Of a stretch of 64,000 nucleotides of DNA, positions 25,901 through 40,900 are shown in pieces. Position numbers and translations under genes: made by a program. The stretch comes from Colias croceus (lineage: Eukaryota; Arthropoda; Insecta; Lepidoptera; Pieridae). The notes beneath the pieces were generated by a model. The model had not been told where the DNA came from, searched no databases, and saw only the letters and a list, made by a program, of their open reading frames with translations. Positions within the stretch are counted from its first letter, which is position 1, and every line of letters begins with the position of its first letter. The stretch is taken from positions 12,598,501-12,662,500 of the forward strand of contig NC_059541.1 of assembly GCF_905220415.1 (NCBI RefSeq), given 5' to 3'.

Positions 25901-28900
25901 GGAAACAAACGTTTAATTGTTAACTCTTTATTAAAACGACTTTTTTCTCAGAAAAAATGTATTTCGCAAACTGCTTCTCAGTTAAAATCATTATTAGATA
26001 CCACTAATGAAGTTTTAAATAGTCTTGAAAATTTAAATGTATCCATCGACTCTTGGGATCCGATTATAATATTTCTCGTAGTACAGAAGTTAGACCCAGA
26101 GTCTCATAAAGCGTGGGAGGAATTTGCGTACACAAAAAGTGAAGAGTTACCGAAGTGGTTAGATTTAAAACAGTATTTAGAGTCTAAATTTCGTACATTG
26201 GAGTTAATTACACCGCCTGTAAGGTCTACTAAAGAACGCGTTTTTCATGTAAGTACGTCTGTTAATTCTGTGAAATGTTGTATAATGTGTAATGAGAATC
26301 ATAATCTGTGTAAATGTAAATCTTTTGCAAAAATGAATTGTAATGAACGTGTTGAATATGTAAAAAGTAAGAAATTGTGTTTTAACTGTTTGGCCCCAGG
26401 TCATTCGGCATTTAAATGTCGTATACCTTTGTCGTGTCACATATGTAAAAAGCGTCATCATTCTCTTCTACACCGATCAAATATAGGTATAGGTACAGAT
26501 TCGTCGGTATCCGAGGTAACTACACAACCGTCGACATCAATGCGGACCGATGTAGATGAGAAGAAGGTGCATACTACAATGACGTCTTTACATAGTCTAG
26601 GAGATGGTGAACATAAGGTAAGTCTCTTGGCAACTGCGGTAGTAGTGATTAAAGGTGAAAATGGACACACTACTACTCTTAAGGCATTAATAGATTCAGG
26701 GTCACAGGCATGTTTTATTACCAAACGAGCTGCACAAGTCTTAAAGTTACAGCTCAAGCCGGTTAATATGATAGTAACTGGCATGGAGTCTTTGAAGGTA
26801 CATGTAAGGAATGAGGTCAAAGTAAATATTTTGTCTCGGTGGGAACCTAAGTTTGAGTTACCAGTACACGCCTACGTGATGTCAAAGTATTTAAAAATAA
26901 ACTTGCCTTCGAGAAATAGTATTAAACATGAGCTTGTACACTTTAACAATTTAAATTTAGCAGATCCAAACTTTTATGAGTCGGGTTGTATGGATCTTTT
27001 ATTGGGTGTAAATGAATACACAAAAATTCTACAAGAAGGTTTAATCAAGGGTCCCTCAGGTACTATATGTGCTCAAAATACCAACCTGGGCTGGATCATT
27101 ATGGGTGGAATTAATATGAAAGTTAACACTATACATAAGTCTTTAATGGTTACAAATTTAACTAGTGATTCAAATATTAATGACTTACTTAAAACTATAT
27201 GGGAGATAGATATTGATACAAATAGAAAGTTAACTAAAGAGGAACAACTATGTGAAGATATATATGAAAGGACACATGAGAGAGATACTAATGGAAAATA
27301 TATAATTGTATTACCTTTTAAAACTGAAAAGCTGCTTTCACCTGAAGGCAACACGAGAGAAGTAGCTGTAAGAAGATTGTTGCAATTAGAGAGAAGATTT
27401 AAAAGAGATCCAGATCTGAAAAAGGAATACCTGAAAGTTATAGAAGAATACAAAGAATTAAAACACATTGAAGAAGTACCTGAAAAAGAAATAAATAAAA
27501 AAGCAGTTTACTTACCCCACCACGCCGTTGTACGTCAAGATAAGGAGACCACGAAGACTCGAGTTGTGTTCGACGCTTCCTGTAAAGGTTCTAACAACAT
27601 ATCATTAAATGATGAACTGTTACCTGGTCCAGTATTGCAAGAAGATCTCAGAAACATTATTATGAGGTGGAGAACTCATAAAATCTGTTTCGTATCAGAC
27701 ATTCAGAAAATGTACAGAATGATATGGATGAATAGGAATGATGTCGACTACCAAAGAATAGTCTGGCGAAATGATCCAACTGAAAATATACAAGATATGA
27801 GATTACTTACCGTCACTTTTGGCACAGCATCCGCTCCATACCTAGCTGTAAGAACACTTAAACAACTTGCTGCTGATGAAGGTCATCATTTTCCTGAGGC
27901 TGCTAGAATATTAAACGAAGATTTTTACGTAGACGATTGCATGTCTGGTGGTGATGATTTAGAACAATGTATTCAGCTAAGAAAAGATTTGACGGAACTA
28001 TTGCGAAGAGGAGGTTTTGATCTTAAAAAGTGGTCGTCTAATAGTGCAGAATTTTTACAATCTTTAGAAGCAAATGATAGATCTACAAAGGCGCATTTAG
28101 ATATTAAATTAGATGGTATTGTCAAGGCATTAGGTGTTCAATGGAATTTGGGAACGGATCGATTCGAATATAATTTTAGTTTAGAATCAATAGATGATGA
28201 TAATGTTATAATAACTAAACGCAATATTCTTTCTGATATACAAAAATTATTTGATCCATTAGGATGGATTGCACCTTGCATTGTTTTAGCAAAAATTTTA
28301 ATGCAGAAGTTATGGCTTGAAAAAGCAAACTGGGATGAGGATCTTAATATTTTTATAAAAGAAGAGTGGAAGAATATTCGCGATGATCTCCAGAATATAA
28401 AGGATATTACTATAGATAGATGGCTTGGAACAGTAAATACAAATTTTGATACAATTGAAATTCATGGGTTTTCAGACGCTTCGACATTAGCTTATGCTGC
28501 AGTTATTTATTGTCGTGTTAGAAATGATGATGGAACTTATAGTACAAGTCTAATTGCTGCAAGAACAAGGGTTGCACCACTTAAGACGATATCATTACCT
28601 AGACTTGAACTCTGTGGAGCTTTATTACTTTCCAAACTTTTGAAGCAAGTATCACAATCACTGCGTATACCAACGTCCAAGGTTTTTGCTTGGACAGATT
28701 CATCAATTGTTATTGCTTGGCTATTTGGTGAACCTTCAAGATGGAAAGCTTTCGTCGCAAATAGAGTAGTTGAGATAGTTTCTACAGTTAATAAGGAACA
28801 ATGGTATCATGTTCAATCTCACGATAACCCAGCAGATATAGCTTCGCGAGGAATGCTTGCTATAAATCTTAAAAACTGTGACATTTGGTGGAAAGGTCCC

Positions 28901-31900
28901 TCGTGGTTAAGAAACGATGAACTACAATTAGAAAGACCAGAATATATACAAACTGATTTAGAAGAAAAGAAGATACCTATTAATACAGTCCCACTAACAA
29001 ACACTAAACAAGATAAAATCTCATTAAAGTTTGAAGAATTTGATACATTAAAAAATTAATGAGAACAATAGCTTATTGTAAAAAAATTTGAGATTTAAAA
29101 AGAACAAAAGGTGCTTCCCACCTATTACGGTACCACAACCAAATTTAGAAACTCTTAAATTAACACATTTATCTCGTTGGCAATATTGTCAAAAAATGTT
29201 AAATGACTTTTGGTGCCGTTGGCAAACTGAATATTTGACCAGTTTGCAACAGCGAACCAAATGGTTGAAGAAGAATGATGAATTTAAAGTAGGTGATGTT
29301 ATTTTGATTAAACAACCTAATTTGCCACCTGGCAAATGGGCATTAGGGCGTATCACTGCCAAACACCCGGGGCCAGACGGTTTCACTAGGGTTTATAGTG
29401 TTATAGGTAAACCAGAATCTGATGGCAAATAGGGAAATCAAAATTTTGAGTGTGCAACCCTAGGGAAAATGGACTGAACGATCTTGACACTGCTTATTTT
29501 TTAGTTTGTTCTCAATATCATTAGTCACATTACATAAGTGGACAATACTGTACTTAATAATGAGATATCCACTTAATATTATGTAGGTACATACTTACAT
29601 GTATAATATACATATTACTTTTATACAGGTAATACATATTATTATTTACACATACCTATATTTGTATGTTCATTATCATTATGCCATGTGAAAATATCGA
29701 TGTTATATCGATAGAAACTAGACTGCTTATATTTTTTTATAAAATAAAATAAAAATAAAATAAAACTATGTTTATTTTCGTAAGTATTAACAGATACACA
29801 CATTATAAAATTGACTTGGACAGCTTGGACTTGACGAATAGCCGTATTGGAAACTCCTGTAATAAGTTTCCATAAAATTATATTCCAATCAATAAACAAT
29901 ATTATAGTTACCTATATTTAATATTTTTTAATTGAAAGTATCAAAGCGGGTAAGTCCAATTTACCAATAAAATCTTCTAAATTGAAAATTGTGATGTGTT
30001 TGACCCTTCTTCATCAAATATTTTTCTATACACATTATAAACAACACCTCTTGCTTGTGATCGCAGCAGCTTTTTCGACATTTTCGAAGATTTTTTAGAC
30101 AAAATCCTAAAAATTCAACTGCAATGCAAAATCAACTGCAAAAAGACAAATAATTTGACAACCAATTTGATAGTTGTCAAATAAGTTGCCACATGAAAAT
30201 CTTTTATTTCATAAATATAAATATGCCATCAGATTCTGGTAGACCTATAAGAGCGGTGATAGTGTAATAAAAAGAAGTGTATCTAAATTGTGTTATCTTC
30301 CTATCAATACAGATATCAATTAATCATTTAAAACAAGCGAGTCAATTCATTTCGCATGTAATTGTTCTTTTGCTATGGTATATGTATGTGTATTTGATTA
30401 ATTGTATAAGTGTAAAATGTAAACCTATCTGTATTGTTGTTATGTGTATAGGTACATAAATATTTAATATAAAACTGTCATAAAAATGTATAAAGTTGTG
30501 TGTAAACTAAAATATAAAAAATAACAAAGCTTGCAAACATGTATTATGATGTGTATTTGATAAATTTATTAAAAATTAAAGTCAAAATTATAGTATCGTA
30601 AACAAATGCTCAATGTAATATGTACTATGTAATGTATGTAACATTAAAATTTAAGGTATACATAATATATTGATTTTTTACGGTGTTATTTGTTAATTCA
30701 TACAGCATGCCGCTTGTTTGTACGTAAAGGAGACTAATTTCATTGTTATTTGAAAGGACTAGTGTAGTCCTTTGGTGGGCGGTATGTTCGGTTTTTTCAT
30801 TAACTACGTTGACGTCGTCACTAGTGTATCAGTCAGTAATAAAACAGATTCAATAGAGGAAAGACGTTTCATTTCAACACGAAAACACGGGTTATGCAAA
30901 AACAAGCCTTATTGCCGCAACACCCGGGTTTACCCGGGTTTTTAGAAACCGGGTAAACCCGGGTGCATGCCCTACTCACAAGCGCGTGGTTTCCCCGAGC
31001 ATAGTTCATGCCTCGTTTGCAACGGAATAGACGAGACAACACGCTCGTTTACACTACATTTTTAAATTAAAAAGTATATAAATTGAATCGGTCATAAAAA
31101 TATCGTTGATACCGATATATTGGCTAACCCGAAGTATCGCCGATATATCGGTATCGGTATCGGATGCACCCCTACAAAAAATACTAAGGTTTCCATAGAA
31201 AAATTTTGCAAAAATTGAATTTATTAAAAAAAAGTGGGCAACGTTGGCATATTTCACGGTACGGTCACAAAATTAGTTTATATACATTGTGTCTATAATC
31301 GTCCGTGGCGCATGTGCAGCGGGGCGCACGCTGCAGGTGTGGGTGCGCGCGCGCGACGGCGGCGGGCTGTCGGGCGAGGCGGCGGTGGGCGTGGCCGTGC
31401 TGCGCGCGGGGCAGGCCGCGCCGCGCGTGGCGCCGCCGCCGCCCGACCTCTTCCTGCCCGAGGACGCGGCGCCGGGCACGCTCATCGCCGAGCTGCGCGC
31501 GCCGGCCGGCCCGCCGCCGCGCCTGCGCCTGGCGCCGCCCGCCGCGCGCGCCGATTTGTTCGCGCTCGACGCGGCGGGCCGCCTCGTGCTCGCCGCGCCG
31601 CTCGACCGCGAGACGGCGCAGGAACACGTCATAGGTGATGAATGCTCCTTATATGATATATCGTCGTATGTGATGAGCGCTTTGATTGTTTTGTGTCGCC
31701 CTTTACACATAAGTTCTTGTTTATTAATTATTACCTATATGAATCATCGAATCTCTGGCACTTGATTTTGCTAGGAAATAAGAACTTACAAAAAGGCTCA
31801 AATTAGATACAACTTTCTTGAAATAAAATTATGCTTAAAATACAAAAAAATAATGTTAATATTATATAATTTATATATATTATATACTTTGTATTGTTAG

Positions 31901-34900
31901 GTAGGTACCTCTTGATGGAACTGCATTTTTGTAGTAAAGATTTTTTAAACAAACAGACACCTGACTACTTAGTTCCACTTTTATTCAGATTGTTATGACA
32001 AAATCGAGTAAATCGAATCGAATCGATCGAATACGAGTAAATCCTTTTTTTATAATCGTACCAGCCCCCACGACACAAGTTCTCTTAGTGTGGGAGCTAT
32101 AGTTAACTACTATAAATGTATAAATAAGAAACAGCAACTTTCTTTATGTATTGTTAAATTGGTTTTGTTACCTTCCTGTGTTTTGCTGAAAATAAATAAT
32201 TTTTCATTTTCATTTTCAAAAAACTACGACCGGATTTGATACATCATCGTCAGGTGATGATCACCAGACCATCAAATACCTAAAAAAATCAATTCACACA
32301 TTCAAAACCCTACATTTATTTTGTTTTCCATTAATTATATTTACAATAATATGATCTACTACTTTATATGTTTTACCACCTAACAAATTATTAATAAATA
32401 CCGCATGAACAGGCATAATAGCGGAAGACGAGGGCAGTCCAGCGGTGGGCGTGATGGTGACGACGCGCCTACACGTGCTGGACGTCAACGAGTTCGCGCC
32501 CGAGTTCCACTCGCAGCCCTACGTGCTGCACCTCGCCGAGAACACGCCTCCGCACTCCTCCATACTGCAACGTAAGTAAACGTTACTTTTATCTTTGACG
32601 GAAAGTTCGACAACTCTATCAATCTCAATCGGGCTCTATCTATTTTCAGTGATGGCGGACGACCCGGACTCCGGGTCGAACGGCGAGGTGCGCTTCTCGC
32701 TGGTGGAGGGCGCGGAGGCGGTGCCGTTCGCGGTGGAGGCGCACAGCGGCTGGGTGCGCACCACGGCGGCGCTGGACCGCGAGGCGCGCGCCGAGTACCG
32801 CCTGGCGCTGCTGGCCGCCGACCAGGCCGCCGCGCCGCGCGCCGCCCGCGGCTCGCTCGTCGTGCGCCTCGTCGACTACAACGACTGCCCGCCGCGCTTC
32901 ACGCAGGAGACCTACACCGCCGAGGTGACGAGCGATGCGGACTTGTAGTGCGCCAACTGGACGCTTCGACTCGAACCACAGACCCGTTCGATACGAACGC
33001 TCCTAGCTATCTTCGAAACAAATTCATATTGTATTTGAACAATTTTACTCTCTTTTTGGCGAAATTTTATAATCTTGAAAAGTAATTTGTTGCTTCAAAA
33101 TATGTAGTTAATGTTTCGGATAGTGGATATCTCTTAGAAATATTAGAGTCTGCCCAGAACAATATATACAAAATATGTTATCATAATCACTACATAGTAT
33201 AAAACAAAGTCGCTTTCTCTGTCCCTATGTCCCTATTGTACGGTTTACGTATTACATCGAAAGTGGACTGTATTTAGGTCGCTATAAATGCTGCTAATGA
33301 TGCTATGATATTATGGGACAACTGGGAACACTTTAATGGCTGCTAATAATTATATATGATTTACGCGGATTCGAGCGGATAGAGCACTCGGGCGCTGCTA
33401 AGGGTGAACTGCGCTTTTCGGCCGGCTCGGCCGTCGCACGATAATACTGCTGAGGCAGCTTGACCTCATTTACGTTATTGCTCAATTATTGTAATATGTA
33501 ATGTAACTATGGATAATAAGTAATTTAAAATAAGATATTTGTTCGCTGCTCGAACATGCTCCCGAGGCTCACAGAAGATATATATAAATTTTTTATAAGT
33601 CTTGGAATGTTTATAATGCTTAGAGATTATATTTCCACCACTGAGTTACTTATTATAGCAGAGCGTTTGTTAGCTATTGGCGATGTCGACCTATCGCTCC
33701 TTTTAAAACGCGCGCTTGCCCATCGTTTGAGTCTGTTTTGTTCACATGACGCTACTTCACTGATACACTCTCCCCGCTCGGGTAAGGGAGACGCACGAAC
33801 ACTAGTAACACTTTTTTGATGCACGCACACACTAGAATCGACACACTCTTGGGGTATTGTCCGAGACTGAATAGTTTGTTGCTCTGCTGGGACGCTCTGC
33901 TGTTGGGCTGCTGGGACGCTCTGCTGTGGAGTCGCTCGACTCCTTCGCCACCACACGAAGAAAAAGATGCTTGCTAATATTGTTAATGCTAGTGTTCCAT
34001 ATGATACGGAATATTGGTGTAGGTCGTGTTGCGAAATACCTAAGGTATCCGTTTCATCGACAGCGTTTTTCATAATTTTTATTTTCTCCCCAAGAGATTT
34101 TAATGATGTATTGATTTCTTCGTTGTCAGAGTAGTTTGTGATAGGCAGAGCAGAGTTAATCAGATTGTGGATGGGATTTAATTTGGTTTCTAATATGTCC
34201 GGTTTCAGATATAGCTTGTTTTCAAGTTGCTTAAATGAGTATAGAGTGATATCATGTCCCTTTATTATGCATTGTTTACTCAGTGATATAAGTCCGGCCT
34301 TGCTGACTTGGCGCGACTGTATGTCATTATCACATAGAATACGTATGTGTGCAGTATCGCATTGAAAATATAAATATGTAGTTAGATCATGTAATTGTAT
34401 CCAATTACTTTTACAGCTGTTTATATTGTATTCACATTTGTTATTTTTTATTTCGCAAAAACGTTCATTGTTGCTAAAACTTATTATGGGACCATGCAAT
34501 TGGCAAAAATAAATATCATTTTGGTTTTGACATGCTTGTAGTTCGGCTAGGGTTAATGTTATGTAGGCATCTCTCTTTATGTTTATAGAAATATATTCCG
34601 CTATTGGTTTTATGCTTATCATATTGCTGTTAACTTGCTTGGGTATGGGTATCAGTCTGTATAGTTGGAAATTGTCCCGGCTAATCAATGGTATGAGGAT
34701 TTCAAATATAAAAAAGTTTTCGGTAATTCTAGCTTTTACTTTTATTAATTTATAGATTTTATATAGGTCTGTATGGATGTTTTCTATTGGTAACGTAACG
34801 TCCTTGGATATTTGGCTGGATATAATTTGCAGCTCGTCGCGCAATTGTTTCGGTGACAATAAGTGTACATTTATCTGGCCGTGGTAAATTTCAGTGGTAG

Positions 34901-37900
34901 TGTCTAATAAAGTATCTTGAATTCTACGTAAGTTCTGAATTAAATTGTTGCACGCTATTGCTGATAAGGTTACTTCCTGAATGGTTTCAATTTCAGATTG
35001 GATTATATTTGTTTTGTTGTTTAAGATATTTAAATGTCTGTTAAACATTTTGTACTGGGTTTCTATGGTTTTTTCTGTTCGCTTTAAGATGTTAAATTCG
35101 GCTTCTAGGACCGATGTTTGGTTCTTCCAAAGTTGAGTTATATGATTTGCGTTATTTTGAATTAGCTCGATTTCCTGTTCATATTTCTCAGCAAAGCTTT
35201 GATCAAGTACTCCAAATAATGAATTAGCCACTGAGCCGACCGCATTGAAAAGACCGCGCCGGGTTCTTGACCGCGCGTCGAAATGCTGATTCAGTAACAG
35301 CTGGTTGTAGTATTGGAGTTCATTGTAATCGTGACGTATTTGTAACAATATAGTCTGGCAGTGATTTGATTCATTCATGTTAGTGCAGGTTTTTTCTAAG
35401 TAATCCGATAAAAGTTCCGCTGCTTTGTTCCCTTGCAAATATGGAGACATGTCAAAATATGCAATTATCTTCCATTTGTCCCTAGCTAGTTGCATTTCGC
35501 CCATCGAGTCAAAGTATATGGATAGATTGCTTTCAAGCTGTTTTAACTTATATTCCGCTGTAGAGTAGGATAAAATGCTCATAAAAAATATTAATGATAG
35601 TACGACGCTTACAAGTTTTGAAGGAATATTCTGTCTGATTCGACATTTCTTTCTTTCGCTTTTCAATTCGCTGCTGCTGTTTTGAATGATTGGACTTTCC
35701 TTTCTTTCGCTTTTCAATTCGCTGCTGTTGTTTTGAATGGACATATTATTATTTTGCTGATAATTACTTTTTTCTTCGAGTGGTAATAATGATAACTTTA
35801 CTACTGGCCGCTTTAAGATCCCATTTTTTGTTTTTAATGTAACGACTCTTACCAACCCGTCGCTTCCTGGATGGGTTTCTACTACTCGGCCCACTGGCCA
35901 CTTCCCGGCTGGCATAATATCATCGTGAATGGTCACTAAATCCCCTATTTTAAGGTTCCTTTGAGGTTCTAACCATTTGCTTCGAACCGTCAACTGGCTG
36001 AGATATTCATTTTTCCACCGTTTCCAAATATCATTAAAAGTTTTATCTACTAAGTACCATCTAGTCCTGGCATCATGTGCTGTTTCTATGAGAGTATTCT
36101 CCGCTCGCTGATTTAAGAAATGTGAAGGTGTTAAGAAATCTAAATCTTCTACGTCTTCCGTAATTGAACATAAAGGCCTTGAATTAAGGCATCCTTCTAT
36201 CTGTGCAAGGATTGTGCTGTATTCTTCAAAGGTTAAAGCTTGCTCTCCCACTACTCTTTTTATATGCTGTTTTAGGCTTCTTATCGATCTTTCCCAAATT
36301 CCTCCTGCGCTAGGCCACGATGGACAATTCCAGTGCCATTCTATCTCCATTTCAGTGATTTCTTTGTAAAAACTATCGCTAAAATTGCTTATTAATTCAT
36401 TATATTCTTGTTGTATAATTTTATTTGCACCGACAAAGTTCGTGCCATTATCTGAATATATATGCTTTGGGGTTCCGCGTCGTGCTGCCATGCGTCGCAG
36501 AGCCGCTATGAAAGTTGTGCTGCTGAGGTCGGAAACTATCTCTATATGTACTGCTTTCGTAACCATGCATATGAATAACGCTATGTAACCTTTTGTGGTT
36601 TTTACTCCTCGACCTTTATTAATCTTGACGTTGACGAATCCCGTAAAATCAACTCCTGTATGATAAAACGGAGGAGCTGGATTGACACGATAGCTAGGCA
36701 TATCTCCCATTAGTTGATGTAATTTTGTAGGTTCTCGCTTCTTACATGTGATACAGGTCCGAAGTTGCTTTTTTGTTGCTCGATATCCTTTGATTATCCA
36801 GTACTTTTGCCTTAAAATTGAAATAGTAATTTTTGCTCCACCGTGAAAAGAAAGTTCGTGTGCTTCATTTATAAGTAGTTCCGTTAAACGCCCGCTATAT
36901 GGAATAATTATTGGATGTTTCATATCTTCGCTGATGTTTGAATTTTTTAAACGTCCTCCAACTCTTAAAATACCATTTTCATCTAAAAATGGATTTAAGC
37001 TTAATAATGCACTATTAGATCGTAATTTATTGTCCTTTTTTAATTGCTCTAAATCAGCTGAGAATTCAGTCGATTGAACATATTTAATAATTGCTGTTTT
37101 AGCTTTTCTCACGTCTTGTAATGTGAGATACGTCGGCCTTTGTTTTAATGACGGTGTAATCGCTCGTAATATCCATGCTAATACTCGTACTATTTTAAAT
37201 AATGAACTATATTTGTATAATAAATGATCTATTATGCTTGATGTGTATGCTTTTTGAATAATATTAACTTGTTTTCTTATTTCTAAATTTGTCGTATAAT
37301 TAGTGTGCTGCTGCTTATTTTTAAAATCTGAACTTAATAACCATCCCGGACCTCGCCACCATAATAAGTTTTCTTTTAATTGTAATGCTGTTTGACCTCG
37401 ACTCGCTGCGTCAGCTGGATTTTCCTTCGTTTTTACATAGCGCCATGATTGAGGTTGCATTGTTTCGTGAATTTTCTTTACCCGATTTGCTACAAAGGGC
37501 TTCCAACGGTCGGGGTTTCCGTTGATCCATCCAAGGGCTACCATTGAATCGCTCCAACCATAAATTTCAACTTTTGTGCTGCTGATGCTATTTTTTATTT
37601 TATTCATTAACTTTGTTAATAACTCCATGGCACATAATTCTAATCTAGGTAACGATACTTCTTTTTTATTCGGTACTAATCTGGATTTTGCTGCTATTAT
37701 TATAGTTGAGATTGAGCTATTTTTTACGACTCTGGCATATACGACGCATGCATAGGCTTTTATTGAGGCATCGCAGAACCCATGTAATTCAATTGTGCTA
37801 TTCTCATCACATTTATACCATCTGGGAATTTTAATACATTTTAACGTGTTTAGCTCCTTTTTTATTTTTATCCATTCGCTTTTTATATCTTGGGAGACTG

Positions 37901-40900
37901 GATCACGCCATTCAAGATCTGCTTGTAACCATACTTTTTGAAATAAAATCTTAATTTTTGTTGTAAGTGGCGTCAACCATCCTAATGGGTCAAATAGCTT
38001 AGACATTTCCGATAATAATTTTCTTTTCGTTAACTTTGCTGAGTATTCATTTATTACGCTATCATAGTCAAATACAAATACGTCACTAATCGGGTCCCAT
38101 CGTAGGCCTAAGGTTTTCGGCGTGTTTTCCGTTTTAAACATAAATGTTGATTGCTCGTCTCGTTCTTCGCTGATAATGTTTTCAATAAGGCTCTTATCGT
38201 TTGCAATCCATTTTCTCAAAAGGAACCCTGCTCCGCTAAGTACATGATTCACCTCCGCTATTTTTTGCTGACCTTCGCTAATTGTGTGTGCTCCCGAGAT
38301 GTAGTCATCCATATAAAACTCTTCTTTAATGCTTTTTGCTGCTTTTGGGAAATTATTTTGCTCATCTTGTGCTAGCTGATTCAACGTCATAATTGCTAAG
38401 AAAGGTGCTGCTTTCGTTCCGTAAGTGATAGTTGTTAATTGATATGCTTTTATAGGCTGGTCCGGGCTTGATCTCCACCATATCTGTTGAAGTTTTTGGT
38501 CTTCTTCTTTTACTAATATTTGTCGATACATTTTTTCAATATCAGATGTATAGGCGTAACGGTATAGTCTCCAATTGATAATGATACTTTGTAAATCCTT
38601 TTGCATATTGGGTCCCTTGTGCATAAGGTCGTTTAAGCTGTAGCCTGTCGTGGTTTTAGCTGATCCGTTAAATACGACTCGTAGTTTAGTGGTGCTGGAT
38701 GCTGCTCGCTGTACCCCATGATGTGGTAAAAAACATTGTACGCTTGAATTTAATGCTGCTATTTTCATGTGTCCCAGTTGTATATATTCGCTCATAAATT
38801 GCTTGTATTGCTCCGATAATTCATGCTGCTTATTAAGTTTATTTTCTAAATTCATAAATTGTGCTAATGCAAGTTTTTCAGACGATCCCAATTTTTGTAA
38901 CGCTTGATCCTCCATTAGGTATGCTTACTTCATAACGCCCGTTTTTTAATCGCTTTGTAGTTGCTAAGTAATAATCTAAACATTGCTTATCTTTCGCTGA
39001 CATATCATTTTGCTCCTGTATATCCTCTATTTTCCAAAAATCTTGAATCTCTTGTATGTGATTCAAAATAACGTTGCAATGGAAGGTATATATGCTGCCT
39101 CCACATAATAACCAACCCAATTGCGTCTGCTGTGCTAGTGGTTGTGAGATTTCGCGGCCTCGAATGATCCCATCTAACATAATGTATGAATAAATATCTG
39201 CTCCAAATAAAATATCTACTGCTCGGCTTTTGTTAAATTCTGGATCTGCTAAGTTTAAGTGCGCTATACATTTCGACCAGCCGGGTTTTTCAAACGATCT
39301 ATTAGGTAGATTTTTTATAAGATTAGTCATGATGAATGTATCGACGTTGAAGGTAAAATTGTTATATATAGATTGGCAATTAATCTTGAGTTTTCCACGA
39401 CAGTTGTTTTCTTGGCCCCCTACACCAAGGACGATCCCTTTGCTTTGTTGGCGTTTTAAGCCCAGTTGCTGTGCTGCTCGTTCGGTTATGATGCTAATTT
39501 GAGACCCTTGGTCGATCAGTGCTCGCATTATGTGCTGTTTGCCATCTTCAGCTGTTACCTTTACCAATGCGGTGGCTAAAAGTACTTCAGAATCATCTTG
39601 TTGAGACGTATTCGCTTGATTTTTGGGGCTGTAATACACCTGTCTTTGGGTGTTGCTACTCATCAATTTTTTATTTCTAAAATTCTCGCTAGCTTGCTGC
39701 TTAAAACATTCGTGTAATAACGTGTGATGTGGGCCTGCACACACATGACACCGTTTATTCGAAGTACATTGATTCCCATTGTGATCAAAAATGCAATTAA
39801 TGCAGAAACGTAATTGCTTAACCGTTTGAAGTTTATTCATAAAAGGTAATTTAATAAATTGTGGACAGTTAGTGAGCGCGTGTTCGAAATTGCATAAGGG
39901 GCATTTTTTCGCTGAGGTGTGCATTGACGTCAGTGACCTCTTTACTTGGCTATTAATATTAATTCTATTAGAATTAATATGTATAGGTTGTCTGTTCGTT
40001 GCTAATAATTGGTTTGATGTTCTGTAATATCTTTGTTCTGATGCTGAATTTTGGTTTCTTCGTGATGATTCAAGAGATGTAAATTTGTTCTCAAGAAAAT
40101 CCAAAAATTCTTGTAGTATAGGGAGCTCTCGAGTGCTTTTTAATGATTCTACGTATTCAGAATAAGTTTCGCTGTCTAATTTTTGTGATAATAAATGTAC
40201 CAATAGCGGATCCCAAGTAGTTATATCTACGCCTAGGTTCTTTATAGCGTGTAAGCTTTCTAATGTGACGTCATGTAATTTCTTGATTGCTATATATGAT
40301 TGCTGTTGTATATTAGGTAAATTGAGAAATATGTTAACGTGCGATGTAAAAATTAGCTTCTTGTTATTAAATCGATGATTTAGGATGTTCCAACAAACTA
40401 AATAATTGTCGGAGCTGATAGGCAAATGCTGTATAAGGCGCTCGGCTTCCCCGCTTACTTTAGCTTTCAAAAATTGCATTTTTTGCGCGTTCGATATTGA
40501 TGTATTTTTATGTATAGTTTCATTAAAAAGGTCTTTGAATGATACCCACTGATGATAATTGCCAGAAAATGTCGGTATATCCATCTGCGGGGTTGATTTA
40601 TCTCTATGACTTGTTGCACACATTTTCGAATTTATAGCTCTCTTTGTATTGATATATATTTTCTCATGTTTAGTAAAATTAATTTCGTATGTTTCATCTT
40701 CCTCTCCAAGTTCACCGACTATCTCCCAATGTAGATTTTCCACCGCTGTCCATCGATTGTGGAGAATACGAAGAGAGTCTTCATATTCCCACTTCTCCTC
40801 CAAATTATTCACGTCAATATTGCTTACTGCTCTGATGAATGCTTTAAAATTGACTTCCTGCTTCCGTGATAAGTCATCTAATTTGCTGTTGGTCCCCCGT

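Larger units (their letters stand above)
25023..30927 (+). mobile_element. BEL/Pao LTR retrotransposon A, integrase-deleted
   Basis: Element proper is 25028-30922 (5,895 bp) with 138-bp direct LTRs that I read as identical, starting TGTTCGG and ending GCAACA. It is flanked by a 5-bp target duplication CCCGG (25023-25027 and 30923-30927). It contains one gag-protease-RT-RNase H frame, a deletion across integrase, a surviving C-terminal domain and about 1.3 kb of 3' sequence. Sense to the host gene, in intron 18. It cannot integrate by itself. Confidence 0.93.

Noticed and set aside
29088..29432. Independent host gene after element A
   Set aside because: It is the DUF5641-like C-terminal part of the same BEL/Pao pol, left after the integrase deletion.
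33556..33819. Plus-strand 87-codon protein at the end of element B
   Set aside because: It is antisense to the pol-env C-terminus and LTR; no independent support.
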